Positions 30,345-36,749 of a DNA stretch of 64,000 nt are shown piece by piece (the stretch's first letter is position 1; each line of letters starts with the position of its first letter). A program made the position numbers and the translations under genes. The stretch spans positions 23,243-87,242 of the forward strand of contig CAYMJA010000002.1 in assembly GCA_964391095.1 (NCBI GenBank). The letters run 5' to 3'. The notes below the pieces were generated by a model that had not been told where the DNA came from, ran no database searches, and saw nothing but the letters and a program-made list of their open reading frames with translations. Source of the stretch: CAYMJA01 sp964391095 (GTDB lineage Bacteria; Patescibacteriota; Minisyncoccia; Minisyncoccales; GWA2-38-27).

Positions 30345-30626
30345 ATGCCAAAAGAAGTTTCTCAAGCTCCTCAAGAAGAAGGGAAATTAATTGGAAAAGT
30401 TACCCATTATTTCTCAAAAATTGAGGTAGCAGTAATTAAGTTATCAAATGCTCTTTCCCTGGGAGATACTATTCGCATTGTCGGGGGAGAAAATACTGAT
30501 TTTAGTCAAACCGTTGAATCAATGGAAGTTGAACACGAGAAAATAAAGAAAGCTAAAGCCGGCAATGAAGTGGGAACGAAAGTTAAGGAGAAGGTAAGGG
30601 AAGGATATAAAGTGTACAAGTTATAA
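30345..30626 (+). CDS. Translation elongation factor domain-2-like beta-barrel protein
   Basis: 93 aa. The sequence KLIGKVTHYFSKIEVAVIKLSNALSLGDTIRIVGG matches the beta-barrel (domain II) of EF-Tu/IF2 GTPases and the stand-alone family often annotated as translation elongation factor-like protein, frequent in archaea and CPR. No GTPase domain is present. Exact role is unknown; in other genomes such proteins occur near peptidase U32. C-terminal half is charged (VKEKVREGYKVYKL). Confidence 0.75.
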   Translation: MPKEVSQAPQEEGKLIGKVTHYFSKIEVAVIKLSNALSLGDTIRIVGGENTDFSQTVESMEVEHEKIKKAKAGNEVGTKVKEKVREGYKVYKL

Positions 30627-30766
30627 ATTCCAAATAACAGATTCCAAATCACAAATAAGCTCCAATGACCAAAATCCCAACGACCTAAACGGTTTCGGTC
30701 GTTCGGTGTTTGGAGTTTGGAATTTATTTGGAGTTTGGTGCTTGTAGTTTAGCGCTTTGCCCATTT
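30627..30766. repeat. Inverted-repeat spacer before mgtC-like gene
   Basis: The left half (ATTCCAAATAACAGATTCC, CAAATAAGCTCCAATGACC) is the approximate complement of the right (GGTCGTTCGGTGTTTGGAG, TTTGGAATTTATTTGGAG). The centre is AACGACC (30679-30685) with GGTCGTT (30697-30703). Confidence 0.6.
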
Positions 30767-31210
30767 ATGGATAATCATTATCTCCAACTTATTTTACAGT
30801 TAGTTTTAGCTACTGTTTTAGGAGCAGTGATTGGTTTAGAAAGAGAGCGAAAAGGCAAGGAAGCAGGGCTTCAAACTTATAGTTTGGTGGCTTTAGGAGC
30901 TTGTCTTTTTACTATACTGAGCTGCGAACTCTTTAGTTTTTTTGTCGGTAAATCGGGTGTTAGCTTTGATCCTTCCCGAGTAATTTCGGCAGTAGCTCTT
31001 GGTATTGGTTTTATCGGTGCGGGTGTTATTATTTACCGTCGCTCTCACCTGGAGGGATTGACTACTGCTGCCGGTCTTTGGGTCGCCGCTGCTATTGGCG
31101 TGGCTATTGGACTTAAACTTTATTTTTTAGCTCTTCTTACAATCCTTTTGGTAATGGTTGTTTTAATCGCTTTCGGAGAGCTTGAAAGAAAATATTTTAA
31201 AGAGAGTTAA
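30767..31210 (+). CDS. MgtC/SapB family membrane protein
   Basis: About 147 aa. The ATG at 30767 is preferred; an earlier in-frame ATG at 30710 lies in the repeat spacer. Four membrane helices with family signatures GAVIGLERERKGKEAGLQTYSLVALGA and GIGFIGAGVII, ending in LEGLTTAAGLWVAAAIG. MgtC proteins are linked to low-magnesium survival and to control of the F1Fo ATPase or phosphate use; function here is inferred. Confidence 0.85.
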   Translation: MDNHYLQLILQLVLATVLGAVIGLERERKGKEAGLQTYSLVALGACLFTILSCELFSFFVGKSGVSFDPSRVISAVALGIGFIGAGVIIYRRSHLEGLTTAAGLWVAAAIGVAIGLKLYFLALLTILLVMVVLIAFGELERKYFKES

Positions 31211-31297
31211 CCTTAGCACCTTAGTAAAGGACGGGCTTCTACCCTCTTTACCCTTCACCTTTAACCAAAGGTGGTAGGGTTTATCCTTTGCTGAAAG

Positions 31298-32464
31298 ATG
31301 CTATCTATGAAAAAGGCAGTAGTTTTTATAACAGCCCTTTCTGTTTTTCTTGGTACAGTAATAGGGGCAGGAATATTTAGTTTACCTTTTGTGGCCCTTC
31401 GGGCTGGTTTTTTTATTGTAGTTCTATTTTTTTTACTTATGGCTACGGTTATCATTTTGACTTATTTTCTTTATGGAGAAATAATTTTAGGCACCGCAAA
31501 ACTTCACCGTCTACCGGGTTATGCAGAGGAATACCTTGGAAAAAAATGGAAGAGAATTACTTTTTTAGTTGTAGTGATTGGATTCGTAGGGGCTATGCTT
31601 GCCTATTTAATTCTCGGCGGCCAGTTTTTGAGTTTCCTTTTCAGTCCTTATTTCGGAGGTAATGCAACATTATATACTTTTTTGTTTTTTGCCTTAGGGT
31701 CTTATCTGGTTTTCCGGGACATAAAAAGTATATCCCCAGTTGAGTTATTTTTATTGGTTGTTTTTATTATCATTCTTTTGGTTTTTTTTATAAAAGCCCT
31801 TCCCTTTGTTAATATTGATTATTTCAAGGTTTTAGATTTGAAATTTTTAATTTATCCTTACGGAGTAGTTCTTTTTTCACTAGGGGGTTCTGCCATTATT
31901 CCTGAGATTAAAGAGATGTTAACCGGTCCCTCATTAAAGAAAACCGAGGAAGTTGAAGTACGGAAAAATTTAAAAAAAGTGATATTTTGGGGAACTATTA
32001 TTGCTGTCATTTTTTATCTTTTTTTTATTTTTATAGTTTTAGGGGTTTGTGGTCTTAATACTTCTAAAGAAGCAATTTCAGGGCTTAGGCAAATAATAGG
32101 AGATGATATTATAAAATTAGGATTTGCTTTTGGAGTAATCACTTGTTTTACCTCTTTCCTTACAATTGCTTTGACTTTAAAAAAAGTATTTTGGTATGAT
32201 TTTGGATTTCCGAAAAATTTCGCCTGGTTTATAACTTGTTCTCTACCTCTCATTCTTTTTCTTTTAGGATTGCGAGAATTTATTGAGGTAATAGGTTTTA
32301 CTGGGGCTTTAGGGGTGGGAATTGAAAGTATAATAATTGTTTTTTTATATCAGAGGTTTTTAGAAAAGAAATTTTCTAAAAAGATGAACCCTGTTTTTTA
32401 TTTATTATCCGGAGTTTTTGTTTTGGGAATTATTTTTGAGATAATTTATCTCTTTTTTGTCTAA
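31298..32464 (+). CDS. Amino acid permease (aromatic amino acid/Trp-Tyr family)
   Basis: 388 aa, 11 predicted membrane helices. Starts with MLSMKKAVVFITALSVFLGTVIGAGIFSLPF; the G-x-G-x-F-SLPF kink in helix 1 is typical of the APC-superfamily Trp/Tyr permease group (TnaT/TyrP). Substrate not determined. It would supply amino acids to a cell that lacks most biosynthesis, and sits beside a small wHTH gene cluster. No clear ribosome site beyond AAAG is seen; an alternative ATG is at 31307. Confidence 0.8.
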   Translation: MLSMKKAVVFITALSVFLGTVIGAGIFSLPFVALRAGFFIVVLFFLLMATVIILTYFLYGEIILGTAKLHRLPGYAEEYLGKKWKRITFLVVVIGFVGAMLAYLILGGQFLSFLFSPYFGGNATLYTFLFFALGSYLVFRDIKSISPVELFLLVVFIIILLVFFIKALPFVNIDYFKVLDLKFLIYPYGVVLFSLGGSAIIPEIKEMLTGPSLKKTEEVEVRKNLKKVIFWGTIIAVIFYLFFIFIVLGVCGLNTSKEAISGLRQIIGDDIIKLGFAFGVITCFTSFLTIALTLKKVFWYDFGFPKNFAWFITCSLPLILFLLGLREFIEVIGFTGALGVGIESIIIVFLYQRFLEKKFSKKMNPVFYLLSGVFVLGIIFEIIYLFFV

Positions 32465-32566
32465 AAAGCGAGATTGACCGAGACCGGGTCTTGGATACTT
32501 GTTAATTAGTTAGTTATAAACTCTATTAAGGTTGATGGAGGTCTTTTAAGATGCTAAAATAGTAAT

Positions 32567-32668
32567 ATGGTAAAGTTATTAGATATTATCGTTATTGTTT
32601 GTTTTATTATTTTTTTACTTTGGTGTCTGTTTACCTATGTTTTTCCAAAACTATCAATAATTTTATGA
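32567..32668 (+). CDS. Tiny single-pass membrane peptide
   Basis: 33 codons: MVKLLDIIVIVCFIIFLLWC, then LFTYVFPKLSIIL. One predicted membrane helix. The stop TGA overlaps the next start (ATGA at 32665-32668), a coupling pattern that supports it being real. No homology claim. Confidence 0.5.
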   Translation: MVKLLDIIVIVCFIIFLLWCLFTYVFPKLSIIL

Positions 32669-32997
32669 AAAAGAAGCATTTCAACGAAGCGTTATATAAA
32701 AAGCTCGGAATTAATGAACTCATTCTTTTTTGTGTTCGTTCAATAATCAAAAATAAAGAAAAATGCACTTTCGAAAGATTGGTTAAAGAAAGCTTTATCT
32801 TGTTTCCTAAAATTTTTAGATTTTTCCACCTTTCCCAATGGCCCGATTCCCGTAAACTTGACAGGCCTCTGCGAACTCTTCGAAAAAGGAAATTAATTAC
32901 CGGTAGTCCAAAAACTTTTTTTTCTTTGACGAAATCTGGAAAAAGAATAGCTGAAGAAATTGCTAAAACCTTCAGGCAAAGAAAACTTAATTTATGA
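32665..32997 (+). CDS. Winged-helix-like protein
   Basis: 110 aa from the ATG at 32665 (MKKKHFNEALYKK...). An upstream TTG start would overlap the tiny gene in another frame and is unlikely. The C-terminus LRTLRKRKLITGSPKTFFSLTKSGKRIAEEI has the RKRKLI..LTKSGKRIAE pattern of winged-helix 'transcriptional regulator' domains, while the N-terminal half is helical and basic. A DNA-binding role is likely but not proven. It is translationally coupled to the genes before and after it. Confidence 0.65.
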   Translation: MKKKHFNEALYKKLGINELILFCVRSIIKNKEKCTFERLVKESFILFPKIFRFFHLSQWPDSRKLDRPLRTLRKRKLITGSPKTFFSLTKSGKRIAEEIAKTFRQRKLNL

Positions 32998-32998
32998 A

Positions 32999-33124
32999 AT
33001 GAAAAAGCATTTATCTCAAAAGACAAAAAAGATAAAAAAGAGTTCTTTTATTATACCCAGGTTATGGGGTCTTGCTAAAAGATTGGAACATAGAAGAATT
33101 AAAGGAAAACAAAAGAAAAAATAA
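32999..33124 (+). CDS. Small basic protein (41 aa)
   Basis: MKKHLSQKTKKIKKSSFIIP... RLWGLAKRLEHRRIKGKQKKK. It is rich in Lys and Arg and starts 1 bp after the preceding stop, matching the coupled spacing of this run. No family recognised. Confidence 0.5.
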   Translation: MKKHLSQKTKKIKKSSFIIPRLWGLAKRLEHRRIKGKQKKK

Positions 33125-33128
33125 CTAT

Positions 33129-33190
33129 GACAATGACTATAATGGTGATAATGACAATTTAGTCAAAAGTCATTGTCAAAAGTCATTGTC
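33129..33190. promoter_or_regulatory. Inverted and direct repeat before small membrane gene
   Basis: GACAATGACT (33129-33138), and its complement AGTCATTGTC at both 33168-33177 and 33181-33190 (direct 13-bp spacing AAAAGTCATTGTC). Could be an operator or RNA hairpin 8 bp before the ATG at 33199. Confidence 0.55.
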
Positions 33191-33198
33191 AAAAAAAT

Positions 33199-33501
33199 AT
33201 GTATCTATCAATTTTTATTGCTGGTTTCGGAGGAGGGGTAGTAAGGGGGTTGGTTGGTTTCATTAAGCATCAATTTTCATACAAAAATGTTGGGTTTCGA
33301 GTTCCTTATTTTTTAGCTATGGCATTTTTGTCAGGAATTGTTGGTCTCCTTACTGCTATGGCTGTGAAAGAAGTCGGGATTACATTTTTGGGTTTCAATT
33401 GTCTCACCCCGGCTTTAGCTTTTATTATAGGTTACGCTGGCGGAGATTTCTTAGAGAACATTTATAAAATTATTATTAAGAAAACCTCCCTTTATCCCTA
33501 G
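33199..33501 (+). CDS. Small membrane protein, unknown
   Basis: 100 aa. Two to three membrane segments: MYLSIFIAGFGGGVVRGLVGF, a central FLAMAFLSGIVGLLTAMAV and a Gly-rich GYAGGDFLENIYKII. Not recognised. It might resemble holin-like or DUF membrane proteins; no basis for a function. It is the last of a run of four small genes and is preceded by a repeat that could be regulatory. Confidence 0.6.
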   Translation: MYLSIFIAGFGGGVVRGLVGFIKHQFSYKNVGFRVPYFLAMAFLSGIVGLLTAMAVKEVGITFLGFNCLTPALAFIIGYAGGDFLENIYKIIIKKTSLYP

Positions 33502-33554
33502 GTCGAGCCTTGTAGGCTAAAGGACAATCGTCTTCGGCGTAAAAATGATAAGGT

Positions 33555-33587
33555 AAAAAATACAGGGGCTGAACCCCTGTATTTTTT
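33555..33587. terminator. Terminator 1 after small membrane gene
   Basis: AAAAAATACAGGGG (33555-33568) pairs with CCCCTGTATTTTTT (33574-33587), loop CTGAA. Confidence 0.85.
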
Positions 33588-33591
33588 TATT

Positions 33592-33628
33592 AAAACCAAA
33601 AATACCGTTAAACGGTATTTTTGGTTTT
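33592..33628. terminator. Terminator 2, bidirectional
   Basis: AAAACCAAAAATACCGTT (33592-33609) and AACGGTATTTTTGGTTTT (33611-33628), 18 perfect pairs around one base. It serves the convergent minus-strand acidic protein. Confidence 0.85.
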
Positions 33629-33640
33629 AGATAAATTTTC

Positions 33641-33940
33641 TTAGAGAGTCTTTTCGCCACCTTCTTCGGGTGCCTCAGGTGTTTCGGGTGTTTCTTCGCC
33701 ACCTTCTTTGGGTGCCTCGGCTGGTGCCTCAGGTGTTTCGGGTGTTTCTTCGCCCCCCTCAGGTGTTTTTTCGCCCCCCTCAGGTGTTTCGGGTGTTTCT
33801 TCACCCCCTTCAGGCGTTTCCTGAGAAGTGAATAATGCTTCGGGTGCTTTGTCGTCCTCTTTGGGAACCTCAGGTGTTTCTTCACCCCCTTCAGGCGTTT
33901 CCTGAGAAGTGAATAAAGGATATAATTTATTTTTTGTCAT
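33641..33940 (-). CDS. Acidic repeat protein (TPE/GGE repeats)
   Basis: 99 aa from the ATG at 33940 (MTKNKLYPLFTSQ). Composed of GGEETPE-type repeats; the block FTSQETPEGGEETPE occurs twice and its DNA is duplicated too. No cysteine, signal peptide or domain. An upstream start (34006) would add residues encoded by a palindromic repeat element. Low-complexity, so coding status is moderately sure only: the frame is open, codon phase is maintained over the repeats, and it ends at a terminator. Confidence 0.55.
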   Translation of the reverse strand: MTKNKLYPLFTSQETPEGGEETPEVPKEDDKAPEALFTSQETPEGGEETPETPEGGEKTPEGGEETPETPEAPAEAPKEGGEETPETPEAPEEGGEKTL

Positions 33941-33949
33941 AATGATTTT

Positions 33950-34010
33950 ATTAATGCGAGCGAGGGAAAAATGAAAGTTTATTTTCATTTTAACCGAGCG
34001 ACGCATTAAT
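33950..34010. repeat. Palindromic element family F, copy 2 (5' leader of the acidic protein)
   Basis: Arms ATTAATGCG (33950-33958) and CGCATTAAT (34002-34010), core GAGGGA...TTTATTTT...AACCGAGCGA as at 20692-20756. It lies within 15 bp of a start codon, like the proS copy. Confidence 0.7.
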
Positions 34011-34267
34011 ATAGCAGAGAAGGGTGCGTTCTCCTCTTGCTCTATTTTAAACGAAGCGAATTCTCGCTTCGTAAAAATTTATTTTTTATTTCTCCATCGA
34101 CCTTTTCCTGCTATTCCTCATTATAAGAATTTAGAGAACACTGTCAACCCCCTACCATTTTTCTCTAAGAAGTGATGGGGGTCAAGGGTTTTGATTTAGC
34201 AAATTTTCTTGAAACACAGCTTCAAAGATGATAACATAAACACCTAATTGGGTTTTAATTCAAGACC
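34011..34267. other. AT-rich spacer before endoQ
   Basis: No gene seen. It includes a small palindromic AAGCGAATTCTCGCTT (34056-34071). Confidence 0.5.
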
Positions 34268-35515
34268 ATGGAGTTTATATCTGATTTTCATATCCATTCA
34301 AAATATTCGCGGGCTACTAGTAAAAACGCGGATTTAGAAAATTTAGACAAATGGGCAAGAATAAAAGGAATAAAAGTTTTGGGTACCGGTGACTTCACCC
34401 ACCCGGAATGGTTTAAAAATTTGAAAGAAAAATTAGAATCGGTAGAGCCTGGACTTTTTAAACTAAAAGGAACTGATTCAGAAACCAGGTTTATTTTGAC
34501 TACCGAAATTAGTTGTATTTATTCCAAAAATGACCGGGTTAGGAAAATCCATATCCTAGTTTTTGCTCCTGATTTTGAGACGGTTGAAAGAATTAACACT
34601 CAACTCGACCAGATTGGGAATTTAAAAGCCGACGGCCGACCAATTTTGGGCTTGGATGCTAAAGAATTACTAAAGATTGTTTTAGATACTTCTGAAAACT
34701 GTTTAGTAGTGCCCGCTCATTTAATGACTCCCTGGTTTTCTTTATTTGGTTCTAAATCCGGCTTTGATTCTCTTGAAGAGTGTTTTGAGGATTACTCTAA
34801 ATATATTTATGCCGGGGAAACAGGGCTTTCAGCGAGTCCGGCAATGCTTTGGCGGATGCCCGATGGCCGGAGAATTACCTTAATTAGCAATTCAGATGCC
34901 CACAGTCCAGAAAAATTAGGCAGGGAGGCAAATGTTTTTGATACAGAGTTGAGTTATCCAGCGATGGCAGAGGCGATAAAATCTAAAAATCCTCAAAAAT
35001 TTCTTTATACCATTGAATTTTTTCCTCAGGAAGGAAAATACCATTATGACGGTCATCGGAATTGCAAGGTCTGTTTAGCGCCCCAGGAATCAAAAAAATA
35101 TAATAATATCTGCCCGAATTGTGGAAGACCTTTAACCATTGGAGTTCTCAATAGAGTGAATTCCTTGGCAGATAGGGAAGATGGGTTTAGACCAGAAGGA
35201 GCGATTCCTTTTAAAAGTTTGGTTCCTTTGAAGGAAATAATTGCCGAGGTCGTAGGAACCTTGCCCGGAGCAAAACGGGTAGAAAAAGAATATAAGAATT
35301 TAATTAAAGAATTTGGCAATGAGTTTGAGATATTATTAAATACTTCTTACCAGGATTTAAGAACGGTTGCTTTGCCCGAGATTGCTGAAGGCATTGTTAG
35401 GGTTAGAAAGGGAGAGGTACGGGTAGAACCAGGTTATGATGGGGTTTTTGGAAAAATAAAAATTTTTTCTGATGGAGGGCAAAAAGCCCTGAATAAACAA
35501 GGAACACTCTTTTAA
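34268..35515 (+). CDS. endoQ: Endonuclease Q (PHP plus zinc-finger nuclease)
   Basis: 415 aa. Cleaves DNA 5' of deaminated bases (uracil, hypoxanthine) and AP sites; described for Thermococcales and a few bacteria. The PHP domain begins DFHIHSKYSRATSK (His ligands) with GTGDFTHPEW, LTTEISCIY, PAHLMTPWFS and SNSDAHSP. After it, a zinc-finger region CKVC...CPNCGRP (about residues 276-300), then a helical C-terminal part. Domain order agrees with EndoQ. It is followed by a second PHP gene, so both may share an operon. Confidence 0.85.
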   Translation: MEFISDFHIHSKYSRATSKNADLENLDKWARIKGIKVLGTGDFTHPEWFKNLKEKLESVEPGLFKLKGTDSETRFILTTEISCIYSKNDRVRKIHILVFAPDFETVERINTQLDQIGNLKADGRPILGLDAKELLKIVLDTSENCLVVPAHLMTPWFSLFGSKSGFDSLEECFEDYSKYIYAGETGLSASPAMLWRMPDGRRITLISNSDAHSPEKLGREANVFDTELSYPAMAEAIKSKNPQKFLYTIEFFPQEGKYHYDGHRNCKVCLAPQESKKYNNICPNCGRPLTIGVLNRVNSLADREDGFRPEGAIPFKSLVPLKEIIAEVVGTLPGAKRVEKEYKNLIKEFGNEFEILLNTSYQDLRTVALPEIAEGIVRVRKGEVRVEPGYDGVFGKIKIFSDGGQKALNKQGTLF

Positions 35516-35577
35516 ACAAGAGTTGAAAAAAAGCAAGTGCGGAAGTCCGTCCTCCGCAAACTATAAAATATTCTAAT

Positions 35578-36264
35578 ATGAAAGCTGATTTGCATATTCA
35601 TTCAAATTTTTCTGATGGTATTTCTTCTCCCCAAGAAATAGTCAGAGCGGCAATTGAGAAAAATATCAACTGTATTTGCATTACTGACCATCAAGAGGTT
35701 AAAGGAGCAATTGAGGCTATGCGTTTTGGCTTTGATAAAGATATCTTAGTTATTCCCGGCATTGAAATAACCACTAAATCGGGAGATATTTTAGGAATTA
35801 ATGTGAAAAAGATAATTCCCAATAAACTTTCAGTCCAAGAAACTGTTAAAGAGATTAGAAAACAAGAAGGGATAGCAGTGATTCCCCATTTTTTCGCTTG
35901 GTTCCCAAAGAATTTCCGAGGGGGAAAAGAAGAATTTCTGGTTGTTGATGCAATTGAGGTTTTTAATGCCTCTTTATTCAATTTTTTGAACAAAAAAGCC
36001 CTTAATCTTTCTAAAAAATATAATTTGCCCTTGACTGCCGGTTCAGATGCTCATAGGGCAGAATTCGTTGGGAGGGGTTATCTTGAAATTCCTAAGGATA
36101 TTTTTTCAGGAAAGGATTTGATAAAAGAAATAATAGAAAATAGAGTGGAAGCTAAAGGGAAGGTTTTAAATCCTTGGGAAATGGCAAGGAATCTCCTAAT
36201 CAAAGGGTCGATTTATGACTTTTCTAAAAAATTTTTCAATGGAAAAGGACAAAAAGAGAATTAA
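35578..36264 (+). CDS. PHP domain phosphoesterase
   Basis: 228 aa. PHP signature: DLHIHSNFSDG at the N-terminus, CITDHQEVKG and the SDAH motif (GSDAHRAEF). Short form of the RNase AM / 3',5'-nucleotidase (YciV-like) superfamily; members hydrolyse phosphoesters of nucleotides or RNA 5' ends. It lies 62 bp after endoQ, which also has a PHP domain, making a DNA/RNA clean-up pair plausible. Confidence 0.8.
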   Translation: MKADLHIHSNFSDGISSPQEIVRAAIEKNINCICITDHQEVKGAIEAMRFGFDKDILVIPGIEITTKSGDILGINVKKIIPNKLSVQETVKEIRKQEGIAVIPHFFAWFPKNFRGGKEEFLVVDAIEVFNASLFNFLNKKALNLSKKYNLPLTAGSDAHRAEFVGRGYLEIPKDIFSGKDLIKEIIENRVEAKGKVLNPWEMARNLLIKGSIYDFSKKFFNGKGQKEN

Positions 36265-36322
36265 AATTCAACCCTCTTTTAATTGTTAAAGATAAGAGTC
36301 ATAATAAATGTAAACTAAAGAT

Positions 36323-36730
36323 ATGTTTAAATTTTCTCATTTCACTCAAATTTTTTGTGCATTAAAGAACCAGAAAGGTCTTTCTCTCTATTTGGCTGTT
36401 GTGATAATGGCTATTATTTTGGCTATGATTTTGGGATTAAGCGCGATTCTGGTGGGGCAAATAAAGACGATGGGAAAAATAGGAGATTCAGTAATTGCTT
36501 TGTATGGAGCTGATACTGGAATAGAGAGAGAGTTGAAAGAAAACAATCTCTCAGGATATTCGTATTCGGGCTGTTTAGATGTTAACGGAAACGGTTGTAG
36601 CGTTACGGATTGTCCTGGTGATTTATCTGACCAAGGAGATGCTTGTTATAAGATAAAAAGGACAGCGTCTGGGATAGAATCAGTTGGTTATTATAGAGGA
36701 GTTAAGAGGGCGATTAGAGTTACAATGTAG
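36323..36730 (+). CDS. PilX-like minor type IV pilin
   Basis: 135 aa. N-terminal QKGLSLYLAVVIMAIILAMILGLSAILVGQIKTMG (about residues 19-53) is the hydrophobic helix of type IV minor pilins; the motif preceding it is KG|LSLYL, lacking the Glu5 of major pilins, as in PilX-like proteins. It has paired Cys in GCLDVNGNGCSVTDC. It suggests a pilus or DNA-uptake system in this organism, matching yifB/comM and the VirB2-like gene elsewhere in the window. Confidence 0.7.
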   Translation: MFKFSHFTQIFCALKNQKGLSLYLAVVIMAIILAMILGLSAILVGQIKTMGKIGDSVIALYGADTGIERELKENNLSGYSYSGCLDVNGNGCSVTDCPGDLSDQGDACYKIKRTASGIESVGYYRGVKRAIRVTM

Positions 36731-36743
36731 GTGACAGTCACCT
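36729..36743. promoter_or_regulatory. 15-bp palindrome before ligA
   Basis: AGGTGAC-A-GTCACCT is a perfect palindrome overlapping the pilin stop, 7 bp before the ligA ATG. Possible operator or translational hairpin. Confidence 0.4.
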
Positions 36744-36749
36744 TTAAAA

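Noticed and set aside
33941..34006. Longer start for the acidic repeat protein
   Set aside because: The added residues would be encoded by a palindromic repeat element; the ATG at 33940 is simpler.
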